From Nephromyces sp. MM_2019 (taxonomy: Eukaryota > Apicomplexa > Aconoidasida > Nephromycida): a stretch of 48,608 nt of DNA. Shown in pieces: positions 24,197 through 37,714 of this stretch. The stretch is taken from contig JADHZB010000441.1 of assembly GCA_015657535.1 (NCBI GenBank), positions 1-48,608 of the forward strand, in the 5' to 3' direction. The notes below the pieces were generated by a model. It searched no databases. It saw only the letters and a program-made list of their open reading frames with translations, and was not told the origin of the DNA. Each line of letters starts with the position of its first letter. The stretch's first letter is position 1. The position numbers and the translations under genes are program-made.

Positions 24197-27100
24197 CTAA
24201 AATGTAGGCACTAACTGATTTGATGTATTGTCGTCAGAATGCTCTTGTAGTTTTGAGAGTAAACTATACTTTTCCTTATCAGGCAATTTAAGAAAACGCT
24301 CGATCATTTCTGATTCAATAGCACGTCTTCGAATGAACTATGAATAAAAAAGTATCAAATTTATTGCTTTTTGTTTTCTAAATATTTTACTTTTATATAT
24401 TTTGAAAGAATTGTGTTTTAAAATAGAGATGAAATCTGAAATTTTTAAACGAAACAAAGCAAGGGTTAAATCAAGGCCACTGTTGGCCACAGATAATTTT
24501 AAAAGCCATATAATATATTGAGTACCATTTTCGGTGTTGCTCTATAGATTCTTGGGTTTAGATGGTCTTCCCTTTTTTGTTTTTCTGCTGAGAGCATATT
24601 TATATCCTTTCTTCCAACTAGGCCTGAAGAGAAACAAAAATTTATCCAATCCTTTTATTGCTCCCAAAACCTTGATAGTTTTACCTAATATGAACTTATG
24701 GAATCTGAATGCAAGTTCTCTTGAAATTAGATGTTCAAACTGGAGGAGATAAAAAATATAATTGTACGGAAATTTTTGTATGTATCAAGTTTTACTGTTT
24801 CAAAACGCTCTGCCGGAAATCTTGGTATAATTGAAATTGTACCTAAGTGTTGGATGATAATAGAGTTTATTAAAATGAAATTAAGTTCGAATTTTTAGTT
24901 AAAAAATTTTAAAATCAAGCTACCGTATGAACCATCTGTGGATGCCCATTCAAAAATTTTCCAATCTTTAGCTGTTTTGACGGTTTTAGGCGAATCTCTA
25001 AAAGTATAATAAAAGAACACATTTTTCATTTGTATTCTTATTTCCTTTTTCCTAAAGAATGTTGAAGTGTACTCACCGGTCAAATATAAGCCTATTTATC
25101 AGAGGTGAGGGTTTTGATACGATACTGTAACAAATTAAATGAGCATTATGTTAAGTGTCCCAATTTACTTAAAAAGCCATGCTAAACACTAACCCGCTGA
25201 TTTTATGGTGACAATTAAATGCAGAAACCACCTAGCTTACAAAAATTGTTGATATAATAAATATAATTTCGATTGGACTTGTCTAATCATACCTCTAGTG
25301 GCTCTAAAGACGTTGTGAACCGGCTCAAGCTATAAAAATTATAAAATAAAGATTTAATAAAAAATCCAGGTAACAAGCAGTGTAAAGAGTTTAGATTGGA
25401 TAATTGAATGGCTATTAGGATGTATGCTTAACCTCGTAAATGTGTAGATGTTATTAAAATCGTCGAGTGCTAGAATCAGTTCAGCTGAATATAGTACCCA
25501 ACTCTTGCTGATCACATAAAATATGGGTAAACAAGCTATATAAGTAACGAAGCTTGTAGATTAGACTTACATCAAATTATAATTTGTTGCGTATCCACAA
25601 AGGGAGAAAAAGTAACCATTTTTATCATTTTTGAATCTATAGGTTTCTAGTAATCCATCGATATAAACGAGGCTGATTAAATCTTTCCTAAAAAAGGTGA
25701 ATGCACTCATTATAAAAAAGCAAAGAGTGAATAATGCTATTAATGAAAGGGTCTAAGTGACTGTAGATATTGGTGTGTAATTGCTTGTAGAAAATGAATC
25801 GCTATGTTAATTAATATATGCTTAAAAGATTAAGTAATATCAACATAATAGATTGTATTAGATGGGCTAGCTACATTGAATTTATACAATTATATTTAGA
25901 TTAATATTTATGGATATATGGATTCAAATATGACAGGCCATATATACTCGAAACTAGTATTAAAAAGAACCGCTTTTATGGAGACAAAAAGGAACCAAAA
26001 TCAAACTATAGCATAATTTTTAATAAAGTAAAGTGAAAATAGATATTTACTGCTGTTAGAAAAATGATAGGGTTATAAATGGATTCTTACTCTATTGATA
26101 AATCAACAATAAAGTGTTGAAAGGTTTTAGATGAGTGTGTAATTAATCGATAACGTTCAACTTCAACCAAAGAAATAGCTTTCTTTTTTGGAGTTTCATA
26201 TAATAATTTTGAAGAGTCAAAGCTTTGTAATAATGTTAAATCATCTGTGAAATAAAATTGGGATGCACAAGCCTGATTCTAAAGTTAGAAAGTTTATGTG
26301 TAATCGAAGAATTGTTTTAATTCTTAAGTATATAAGAAGTAAAATTTGAGCTCTCAAGCCAAATTAGCTGTTAGGACTGTAATGTATATGATTTAATTGA
26401 ATATATTATATATATATATAATTATTTGTTCAAGTCTCAAATGTGCACAGATAAAGACCAAAAGGTAATTATAAAGGTTATTTATAGATAGTAGATGCAT
26501 TTACAAAGAAACCTTTCACTCATGGATTCATGCAGATCGGTATAGTAGATTGTTATAAGCAAAAGGGTCTTATTAAAAATAATATATAATGCTTAGATTA
26601 CTAGGGGCTTCTAAATATCTGTTTCCTGGCGTTTTGTAAGTAGAAAATGGAGTGTTTAAGGTTGTTTGAGATGCCTGTTTGGTGGGGTCAAAAGTAGGAA
26701 GTTTAGTTTGGGTTGATGTCTTAAACCTGTATTATAATGTACACACAAAATTACAATTTATATATACATAAATATATTGAATTCAAAGTTTTTTATTCTT
26801 TTAAAAAGCATTTCAATTTACACATCTTTTTGATTGTAATGTGTATAATTATATATATATCATACAACAAACACATATTAAATAATAAAATACAATCTGG
26901 AAATAAATATATCAAGAGTGTGGTTATAGTAATGTTTCATATTGAGAAGCACCTGTTTATGTGTTTATCAGACCAGAAAATACGAGATTTATAAGTTTCC
27001 AAGGTTTTGGGTAGTAATACAGATTCCTTGTGGAAGGGTGATAATATAGAGATGGAATGATGCTGTATGTTGCTTTCTATTGAGTTGTCACACATTTCTG

Positions 27101-30100
27101 AAATGGAATTTGATAAGAAGCTGTCATGTTTAAGCTCCAATACAATTACCTGTGATTGTAAATAAAAAGATATTAAGATAAAAACCGTCTTCATGTATGT
27201 GCACGTGTGTGTGTTCAATGTTAATAATCGAGTGAAAGAGGTCGATAATTAATTTTAAATTGATCACATATAGAGTAAAGATTATTTATATAAATAGGAA
27301 TTAGAAATCAATCCATACATATAAAGACAAAAACGAAGCAGATAAAAAACTCGTAGAATATAAAAATATAAACACAAATGGCCTGAAGCAAAAGAAATAA
27401 ATAGAGATAATTAAAAAGCTCATAAAAAATTCATATAAGGTTGAAAAATATCATCTGAACAAATATAAAAAATTCAAACAATCATATATATAAACCAAAT
27501 GAATAGAAACATTGATTATATAGCCTATATGTTTTGTAAGTGATGTGTATAAAATGTTTGTAATCCGCAAAGAATGAAAGTGAAATTTCCTTAGTAAAGT
27601 TTTGGTTGCTCAAGATAGTAATACGCATCTTCATATGTGTATTTATACACACATAGCCATAGGTTAATATGAACATAGATACATATAGATTCGCATAACG
27701 AGAAGGAGACAGCATGTACGTTTGTCCACACATACATATAATGATAAAAATGGGCTTATATACATGAATGTACACACAACAAACATTAACAAGTTTACCT
27801 GAGAGTTTATAAGCTGTGGCAAATTGTTATTGGTAAACAAGAGAATTGTGTTACCAAATGTGTGTAAGTAACGTGGCTCATAAACAAGTTTACTTGTTAA
27901 AAATAAGTCTAGCTGTTTAAGATAGATAAATGTTTAAGTAGGTAAATGTGCTTAATAATCCATAGTTTTGATTTATTGGACAGATATATAGTGCTGGCAA
28001 TAATTAGTGTTGGAAAATATGGTATAGGTTAGTAGCTAGGTTCAAATTTAGGGGATAAGTTTGATTTTTGATTTATGAGAATTTATTTGTAAATGTAATG
28101 GTAAATTACATAATAAGCTAAATGTTTTAAAAGCTTTTACATATGATCATAATCTTGGTATGATATACATATTCAGATGTAATAAGATACACATAACTTA
28201 CTTTGCCTATGTCATTTAAATTAAAAATTAGCATTATTCCCTTTGGCTCGCTTTGAGTGTTTTTCAAAGGTTCAATCCCTGCCCCAAAAATAATAAGTGG
28301 CCAATCCTCACACTTAATTGAATTTTGCTTACGATGGGTGTGAGAATTAACTAGATGTGTAGGTGTCTGTGGACCTAAACAAAGGCTAAGGGGTATCAGC
28401 CCTCTTGAATTTTGTTTGTAATACATTGGAAGGGTGTATAGCTTTTGGTCGTTTTGTTGCAAATAAAACGAAAATGGCCGTAGTGGCTCGAATTGTAGAT
28501 CGTAGAGAGCTGTATATACACACAAAAATGTGTGTATGGGTGTTACTATGTTATTGTAGATCAATGATTGTGTAAATTTATGGGGATAATTATAATATGG
28601 CTAATTGGATTATGTTATTGATGTCGATCGACCTCGATATCTGTACTTTGCATTATTGTATATCTATCTGTGTATATGCATGTGTTTTATGCCTGTTGTG
28701 TGGGTGAGTTTGTGTAAAACATTTGTATATATAATTCACAAAGAAAAAATTTCAAAGCATATACCTTTGCTTGCCCAACAAATTGTTTGTGTGTGGGAGT
28801 TAACAGTAACAAGGCGGGTTTGGAAACTTAAATTAGTTGGGAGGTAATCTTCATAACCCTGAGATTAAATGGTATGTGAATTTGGTTTATAAATGTTGTA
28901 AAATTTCAAAATATGAAGGTTACACACGAACAAATGTAAATGTATAAAATTAATTGGGAAACAAGAGGTACAATTAATGCTCATTTAGTAATATGTATAT
29001 ACATTTATTTAAGTAATTTTGGTGTTAATGTATATTCTTAGAGACACAAATAATTATGTTTATAGGAATAGGACAAAATTCCTATGAAAATATATCCTAT
29101 CAATAAATTCATCTGATACAGAATAAATGTGTTAAACAAAATACACAAAAAATATAAATAAAAAGGAGTATAAAAATAAACCAGCTAGAAAAAATAAATA
29201 AAGCTGTATCATTTTGCACATTCACATACGTATACAAAAGATATATATAAATGTAGCATCCCGCACATTGGAAACTCCTATCAAACTGAAAATTGCTCTG
29301 TGTAAGTATAATTACACATGCAATGCAGAGTATATAAAACTAACTGGGTATAGATAATGAAAGGAATTTGACTTTGTAGGCATTGAACACGTCAAAACAT
29401 AAAAACCAGATGCTTTGTGGTAAATCAAACTAAAGTAATCAAGAGGTATATATGCACACAGTATATGAAACAAAATTCTTATAAACAGGTTTGAACAGAA
29501 TAAAAAAATTATAAGTACAAATGTAGGAGTGCCTTTAAATTGTGGTGATATATACACACAGGCTAAGATCACAAATGACTATTAGATATTAAATCAATAT
29601 TTAATAGATTGAGAAACATTGATTAATACACGTCTCACATCAATCTTAGCTAAATTAGCTCTATAATACATATATTATCCAAATTATTTTCTTTATCCCC
29701 TCCACACCATAACATATATCCAAATAAAATATGCATGTATATACGCATACACACAAATTCTCAGCTAACACATACAAATACTTCACACTCACAAATACTT
29801 CACACCTACAAATATTTCACACCTACAAATACTTCACACAGACATGAAAATACTTCACACAGACATACAAATACTTCACCCAGACATACAAATACTTCAC
29901 ACAGACATACAAATACTTCATTTAGACATACAATACACGTTACACACTTATGAGGCATCCCAGGTAATTTAACTTTTTTTGTGCACACAGTTGGGCCCGT
30001 CAATTCGCCAATATTGAGTAGTCGTTTGGGATTTTGGTTTGAAGATGGGCTTAGCCAAGCAACCCTCCATGTACATGTAGTTAGGGAGTCCTTGTAGGCA

Positions 30101-33100
30101 CTAAATATTGTTAGTGGGACAAGGCCTCTAATGCCTGTGTGTGTAAATGAAAATGGCTCACAAATGAGTTTCTTATCGTCCTGTGATATCGTACTCAGTA
30201 TACAAGGTTTAGTGTGAGAAGCAACTAATATAGCGGTTGATTTTGACTGATCAGAATAGCGGTATAAACAGACAAATTCTTCAATAGGGTGTTCATCTAT
30301 TTTCCAGGTCATAAATGTGTGTAATCTTAGTTGATTTGTAGGTAGATTTTGTGTATTATAGATGTTGAGGTGACTGTTTTTCTCCAGTAGGCTTGCCAGA
30401 AAAATATTGGGGCTTATAGAAGGTCTCGGAGAAATTGGTTCAGGTATTGTGTGTGTGGTTGCGGAGGAGGTCTTATTAAGGTCTTTATCCTTGAGATTGT
30501 TTGAATTAAATGAAGGATTTTGATCTGTGAGTATTTGTGTATGCACATGTAATTTTGTGTGTGGTTGGTTCAAAGATCTATCTGAAGTTTAAAATGTGTT
30601 TGAATAGATACAAGTAAGGGGATAATAGGGGATTTTTTATGAATAAAAGAAGTTGTATGTGTATATATATAACTTACAAATCTATATGTTCTAATTTTGA
30701 TCATGTATATATATTTTATTAACCTGTATGAGATTTTTGTAACTTATTAGATGTAGTTGTGTGATACAACATATCTAAGACTGATTTTCGTTTGTTTGTA
30801 GTCTCCAATATATATGTCAAGATGTTACCTTTTGATGTACCCAATAACAGGTGTGTAAAATTTGATCTGAAATTAACTAATTTGAGGGTTGTTATGTAGC
30901 TTCCAAATGCCTCCTCAGAGGTCAGGTCATTCAATATATCAATGTAAGCCAAAGTTGATATTGTGTTTAAATTATACACACAAATAACACCATAGTCAGA
31001 TAATGCTCCAATCAGTAAGTATGAATTACATTCCAAATGCTGGTAAGCTGAGTGATCCTAAAGAATATAATATATTATTTGCTTGAATCAATTTCAATGT
31101 ATGTGTGGATGATGAGTTAAGTGTGTGGTGTATGCGGATGGTGGGTTATGTATGTTATGTGTGGGGTGTGTGTGGATGGTAGGTTATGTATGTTATTTGT
31201 GTGTGTGCGTGGGTGATGAAATATGTGTGTGGTGTTTGCAGATGATGGGATATGGTTCTTATTTGTGCGTATAGATATATGAATAAAGTGGATATAGGTA
31301 GAAGCTGCTATATTATGGGCTATGTAGGAAATCTTAGAGTGTATTTATAAGCTAGAGATTCTTGCTAATAATAATCTTAATAGATGTGTATTATAGGAGG
31401 AAACACTATATGTGTGTACTTTTTGTAAAATATTGTGCTAAAAAGAAATCATACTAGAGTGTCCTAAATTTATGAATTTGATAAGTACTATATAAAAGCT
31501 TTTGTGTGTTAGATTAACATACCAAGTGTTTAGTGTGAGTAAGAGTGAGTTTAGATTGACTAAACTCTAATTGAATAAGATATGCTGAAGTTTGTGAATA
31601 TACATTTCCAACGTAATTACACACACTTAAACATAGAAAAATTCTATTCAAGTTTGAAGTTGCACACACAAATGTTAGTTCTCCCTCAGATTCCTTTAAG
31701 TCACTTACACTGTTAAGAAAAATATATATTGAATAAACTTGTGTATAAGTCATCAATTGAGTAAAACATTATCAGTCTGGGTGTGTATATATACGTGAAT
31801 AATAATTTGTGTCTGAATTTGTGTAAAAGTCTATGTGGATATGCTTCTACATATGCATATGTGCATATGTTTAAGTACATATGTATATGTTGGTGTGTGT
31901 GTAGATATGTATGATAGTGATGTTTGTGTGTCGACACAAGATTGTATATCTATAACTGAGTGCACGCGAGTGTGTTTTACAAGTATCAGCTTGTATGTGA
32001 GCATGTGTGTGGGTATCTACAAGGTTTAATATATAGATTGTTTAATAAAGTGTAAATAATTTGGTTTCTATAGATTACTCGAAATGACAAACGAGTAGGC
32101 ATTGTGTGTTGAGTATACGAACTTCATGTGGTGTAACCTGTGTTTATATTATATACACATAATTCAAAAATAAGTATTAGTTATGTATATTTGACTGGAT
32201 AAGTGTGTGTAAATATTTATGTAGGCGTGTGTAGATATTGTATGTGCATATGAATTCAAAAATAGTGACAATAAGAATATAATAGTTAATGTATTTATGC
32301 TTGTAATTGTGTTTACTTGTAGCCAATATGTAATTTTCCCCAAGTCAATACTATTTGAGTAAATAGTAGGGTAATTCGTAATGAAATCATGCTGAGCTTT
32401 GTGTGTAACAGTTTGGCTTTTGTTATCTAATAGCCAACAAGTTGTGCTTGTTAAGCCACTCTATAAACAAATGTGTGTGTATATATTACACAAATTAGAA
32501 AAACTTAAATAAGTAAAGAAAAAGAATTAAGATGTGATATCTTGTAATAAAAAGCTTAATCAATAAGAGAGCTATTTCCACACAGTTATATACCGTTATC
32601 AGTATTGAAACGAAATCATTCATTGTATTTATCTTAAGTGGCCATAATTTGGTGTGTGTAAGCTCAATTGATCGTCCAGTTTGAAGTTGGTAACCAAATT
32701 TCTCAAAAATTAGCGACCCCCTTTCACCATTTCCACAGGCCAATGCCCTCTAGATATATGGTAAATTAAATTATCAACATGAACACACCAATGCAACGTG
32801 CAGCAATACTAAAGCATCAATATAACAGATAGCAGTGTAACAGCATCGATTTATGTATAATAATAAACAAAAATCAATTTTGTACAAAGAAATATATGAT
32901 CAATAAATATACATAGCATTATACACACAGCAATATACACACAGCAATGCACACAAAACAAGGCACACATAGCACTGCACAGACAACAATAAACACACAT
33001 AACACACACACAGAAATACAAAAAGAGCAATATACATATAGCAAGATACATACACCAAGATGAAGCAAATCCAAGTGCTTTTCGTGAGGTAAACACAGAG

Positions 33101-36016
33101 AGATACACACACATATATAGCACACAACTTTATAATCAATTTAACAAATATAAACACTCCAGAGTGCAAGATTTAAGAATAAACAAATATGAAAACATCA
33201 ATTACACCAATATAACTAAACCCATATACAAATATATTAAAATGTGTGTACCTAGATCATGGTACAACACACACACATACATATAATCTAGAATGATCAT
33301 AGGCAACATAAAAATATATATCAATATGCAATACCTGGTGAGTGTCATAGGCATCATTGGGTGGCTGTGTGTGTATTGCAATAATTCTATGTCGACTATT
33401 AGATCGAGCTAATAAGTGTGTATCTTCTAATATAGATGATAAATTTATTTTTTGCACTTTTTTGGATCGATCACATGGTATGTGTAAAGGTATGTTGAAT
33501 GATATAAGGTATTGATCATATCTATCAGAGCCTATATAAAGTGTGATGTTGTGTTGGCTTGAGGTTAGTACCTCAAAATGTGTAATTTTCTCCAAATAGG
33601 GTTCATTTAATAGGGGGATCATTCTCAATGAAGAGGCTTGCCATTCAGTTACACCTTGCAAAGTATAGTCTGATTGAAAGTATTATAATATATATATATA
33701 TATATGTATGTATGCGTTTATGTGTATGTGATGTGTGTAAGAATTCTTATTTAGAAAAAGTTTTAATGTAGATTTGTAAAAACCTATATATGAAACAAGT
33801 TGGAATGCACATGCATGTGTTAAGAATTCTAATATACTCAAATATATTTAAATCGGAGATATTTATGTAGAAGGTACTAAATTACGTGTGTGTGTGTGTG
33901 TTAAGATAGCTTTAGGGTTTAAATTATGCAACATATTTGATTGTGATAAAATTCTAAATTGTTACAATGTATGGGGGGGTCGATGTATAAAAATTGTATG
34001 TTAAAATGTGCCTTTCAAGTGTATAGAAGTGGTATATATGCTGAGTGGAAGGTTGTATAATTTTCTAAAAGTCGTGTGTTTATAATTTTTGCATGTATGG
34101 CTATATTTAGGCCCAAAAATTCTCTATCGTACCGAAACAAACTTGTATAAGGGTAATAGTACCATCTTCACAGCCAATAATCCACTCACTTAAAGGCTGA
34201 TTGGGTGTGTGTTGATTATTACGATAGGGTAAAGGTAGACACGCTGATATAGGATGTGTAGAAAAATTTACACACTCAAATGTATTGATTTCATTCCCTA
34301 GGTTTTCAATATTTATAGAAGGGACAAGTGTTACCCAATTTGAACCCAATAGGAGTAGGCCCCCTCCAAGCTCATTACTGAAAGTGTAAATGTACTTAGT
34401 GTGTAAATTAAAGGGCTTAAAAACTGGGGTAAAGTGTTCGGGCTGTAAGGGTGTATGTATTTCAAGTGTGTGGATAGGCAAGGATAAGTCAATCATTACA
34501 ATTTCAGATGATTCTGATTCTAGTTTGTTTATTAGTTGGTAGGTAGTGTGGTGTGGATGGTTGTGTGTATCTTGAAAACACTCAGAATTCGACTGAATGC
34601 TTGTGTGTGCATGTGTGTGTGTACTATTATATATAATATCTAGTGGGTGCATTTCATCATGTTCATCTTGTTGCTGGGCGTCATTTAAGTTTTCATTTAA
34701 AGAGTTATCAACTAGTAGTGTATCCTCTTCAAGTGTGAAGGATGTACTGGACACTTTATGAGCGTGTGTATACCTCAAAATATAGAGATATACAGTCCTA
34801 TAATTAATAGAGCTCGAATTCGATCGTGAATCATTGGATTTACGCTGTGAAAAAGAAGGCTTTTGAATTTCTGTGTTTGTATTTGTGTTTTTGTTTGTCT
34901 GTGTATATGTGTGTCTGTGTGTGTCTGTATCCACAAGTTCATTGTTGGTTCTTGCATGAGTGGGTGTAAAGAAACAATAGTCTTGGATAATAGAGTTGAG
35001 TTTAACATTATAATGTAATAGCTCAGGTTTTGATTTTTCTAGCCAGATATAAACCAATTCTAAGAAATAATTATTAATTTGTAGGGCAACACATCTGTGT
35101 GTAGGGTCTATCTTCATCCTGATTTCATTAGAATGCCTATTCAAAGTATCTATATCCTAAGATAAATAAGTATTGTTGTTGTAAATACATTCATATTATT
35201 GGGTGTTAAGTGTAGATTAGGGACGCGAAATTTTTTAATATATCACAGTTTACACACATATAGGTTGATAAAAGCATCCAAGAAAATCTATTCAAAAGTT
35301 TGTATAAATTAACCTCACTCACAAAAAGATAAGTATATATAAAATCAGATAGATGCATTGATATAAACCAACAGATAAGCACGAAAATATATACACGTAC
35401 ACACAGATACACAGAAAGGATATATCTTCATACACTAAAACTTCGAATTACACATTTACAAAATGCACACACAGACAAAAACACACATACACAAAAAAGA
35501 CTGGCAGATACAAAAACACGTACAACAATATCCATTATAAAGACTGAGTAAAGAACAGACCTTAATTAACTTGTAGCTTGATGTTAGTACCTCTAAGTGT
35601 TTACCGGCTTTTACACCTTTTTCATGAACGCTTCCTATAAGATGTAATTTGTAATCATCTGTCAATATCAAGATTGCATCTTCAGTATTGTGTGTGGAGG
35701 GGACAGGATTGGGCAGTGGGTGTGCTTGTGTGTGCGCATGTGTAAGTGTTTGATTGGTATATAATTTTAATTTAATAGACTGTAATGCAGACCCAAGGAT
35801 GGGCATAGTCTGTAAATTTAATGATTCTTCATCTGTTTCAACATATAACTTAACACTGTTGTGTGTGATTTGTATGCGCTGTTGAAAATTGGTAAGTTGT
35901 GATGTCGTTGATACGAAATGGCCAACATGTGTAGCAATGATTTCATCAGAATCCTTTATCACTGACCATAGTAACGAGCTCTCAGTTGGTGAATATGATT
36001 TGTTATGTGTTTCCAT
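24197..36016 (-). CDS. CPSF1: CPSF160 (cleavage and polyadenylation specificity factor, largest subunit), 23 exons, about 1642 aa
   Basis: Nuclear mRNA 3'-end processing scaffold made of beta-propellers. Exons: 36016-35561, 35156-34133, 33669-33335, 32749-32594, 32460-32317, 32137-32079, 31709-31523, 31057-30724, 30581-29948, 29429-29345, 28858-28765, 28509-28202, 27876-27799, 27149-27021, 26278-26091, 25687-25571, 25507-25433, 25329-25293, 25071-24924, 24842-24796, 24739-24685, 24623-24526, 24337-24197. They total 4929 nt in one frame. Landmarks shared with CPSF160: an IDPTHRCVAL block, ACGNGERGSL, NYPTIYSN...VTPHEVRIL, YHKASGFYVL, STDGSYG followed by PAERFE, HLNPRIYR, and a C-terminal IERFLKL helix. 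DDB1 and SF3B3 are relatives, but the G-N-G-x-x-G-S-L and L-N-P-R-x-Y-R motifs fit CPSF160 better. Members are usually near 1400 aa; the excess is low-complexity, with Thr/His-rich stretches in exon 2. Borders of exons 13, 14 and 19 are least certain. Confidence 0.82.
29766..29940. repeat. tandem repeat of about 21 bp in intron 9 of CPSF160
   Basis: About eight imperfect copies of ACAAATACTTCACACAGACAT, just inside the intron after the proposed donor at 29948. On the minus strand the array stays open in the frame of exon 9, giving a false extension of the type EVFVCLC repeated. Confidence 0.85.
31095..31275. repeat. degenerate TG-rich repeat in intron 7 of CPSF160
   Basis: Blocks of the type GTGTGGATGGTGGGTTATGTATGTTAT recur two to three times with decay, interleaved with TG runs. 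It is intronic in the model. Confidence 0.6.
32915..33115. repeat. CA-rich degenerate repeat in intron 3 of CPSF160
   Basis: Phrases such as ACACAGCAATATACACACAG and GCACACATAGCACTGCACAG recur without a fixed period. Minus-strand frames across it are low-complexity Cys/Val strings and are not genes. Confidence 0.65.
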
Positions 36017-37714
36017 TATTTATCACTATGATTCATTTTTGGGGGTTATGAGTCTGAGTGGGTTTTTTATTATCAACCGGATGTGATGTTGATAAAGTGT
36101 GTGTAGAACATGCTATTATAAGGAATTAATATAAGGTGGAGTTGTGTTGATTCTAATCCATAGGAATTGATATCAAACATTTGTGTGGAAAATAGATGAT
36201 TCAAGGATGGGGTTCTAAATCAATAAATTCATTTAATTTTGATTAATACGAATGTTTAATTAAATTTGTTGATTAATTTGCAAACCAAATCATACAATGG
36301 ATTTATATATACTTATTTGAATTATCAAATAAAGCTTCACTGAAAACATAAACGAAAATTAAAACACACGCAAAAGCAAAGCACACACACAATCAACACA
36401 CACACACAGAGACACCCAAATCTGTGCAACCACAGATATGCTATTTATCCACACACACAATCAAACACCCTGTCATCACAGACACGCACATTATACACAA
36501 TCAAACACCCTGTCATCACAGACACGCACATTATCAACACATGCACGCAAACACACACACAATCAAACACTTGAGTACATATATGCACATTATTAACAAC
36601 CATTTACACTGCAACTTATATGTATATGTATATGTACACACACACACATACCATTAGTCCATGCAACCAACACACGAAATATATGAAAAGCATTTGCATA
36701 CAGCATATACATACAATACATAAACACAATACATGCAAAAAATATATGCAAGCAACATGTGAGCATGCTCAAATATTGCAGAAGTTCACAAAGAAATAAT
36801 AAGTCTCAAACATAAGTTTATTATTATAATTTTAAATTATGGAAGTGTTTTAACTTGGTTCTCTAAAAACTTATTTTTGTTTACACTATTCTAATACCTC
36901 AAATTACAGCAACTACTTTGTGTTTATACATATTTTCTATCACTTATAAAAAAAAATAATTATATTTTAATAACAAGTAATTCAAATTATCTCAAATAAA
37001 CACTAATTTCTGTGCATAGATTAAATACTATTATTTGCATTTAGGCCTGTTGGCGAATGAATCTGGTTAGACCTTTCTAGCTAAATTTAATGAATTTTTG
37101 AAATATCAAGCAGTAAATAAACGAGCGTGTGTTTGTCTAAATCAGCACGCGTGTTCAGAGCGTTATTGTGTGAAAATAATTATTGGGATCTAGGTGGTTG
37201 GTTTCATGAAAAACAAGATTGTTTGTGTAAAGGAGGATATGGATATAAAGAATATCAAATTTTGTGTATATAGAATTTAGCAGAATATATATAGATTTAG
37301 ATGTGGTATATAGTCATAGTATATAGGCATAAAAAGGGGTTTAACACACTAATAATGTTTTAATTCATTTTGGTAAATTTTTTATTTTTTAGCTATTAAG
37401 CATGGCTTGTCTGTATATAAAAAAATTAATTGTAAATTCATATGAAATTACTAGGGGTAAAAGTTAATAAATATGGGAACTTGTTTTGTGTTACAATAAT
37501 TTGCCATTGTGATAAAAAGTTCTTAGTTAGAAATTCATATAGACATGGAAAAAAAAAATAAATAAGACCTTTTTGAGAATTAGTAATATTATACAATATG
37601 AAAAGGGTTATATATTACATTAATATCAAGGCATATTAGTTCAAAACATGCACACATATATATACAGATAAGGACATATATACACACAAATGTTTGTAGA
37701 TAGGAAGATATATT
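36017..37714. other. intergenic between CPSF160 and gene R, CA-rich
   Basis: About 1.7 kb. The first half holds CA microsatellites and an exact 40-bp tandem duplication; the second half is plain AT-rich. It should contain the CPSF160 promoter and the 3' untranslated region of gene R. No other gene is supported. Confidence 0.65.
36455..36534. repeat. exact 40-bp direct tandem duplication
   Basis: Positions 36455-36494 and 36495-36534 are identical, beginning ACACAATCAAACACCC and ending CACGCACATTAT. A partial third similarity (CACACACAATCAAACAC) follows near 36554. The plus-strand frame through it is repeat-coded. Confidence 0.9.

Noticed and set aside
24534..24752. Plus-strand ORF of 72 codons
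   Set aside because: Antisense shadow of CPSF160 exons 21 and 22, which carry the homology.
26300..26735. Extra CPSF160 exons in the largest intron (frames with Thr/Ser-rich text near 26590-26725)
   Set aside because: No combination of donors and acceptors there kept phase with both neighbours, while direct joining of exons 14 and 15 did; still the weakest part of the model.
29766..29940. Possible CRISPR-like array
   Set aside because: Copies are contiguous with no unique spacers, and the window is eukaryotic.
29735..29953. Plus-strand ORF of 72 codons with HTNTSH repeats
   Set aside because: It is the translation of the 21-bp tandem array inside a CPSF160 intron.
32851..33169. Minus-strand ORFs rich in Cys and Val
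   Set aside because: They are frames of a CA-rich degenerate repeat, in an intron between two supported CPSF160 exons.
24197..36016. Reading the large gene as DDB1 or SF3B3
   Set aside because: All three share the fold and I first read it as DDB1, but the G-N-G-x-x-G-S-L block, the Y-H-x-x-S-x-x-Y-V segment and the L-N-P-R-x-Y-R motif near the C-terminus fit CPSF160 better.
36424..36657. Plus-strand ORF of 77 codons
   Set aside because: It is coded by CA runs and the 40-bp duplication; no family resemblance.
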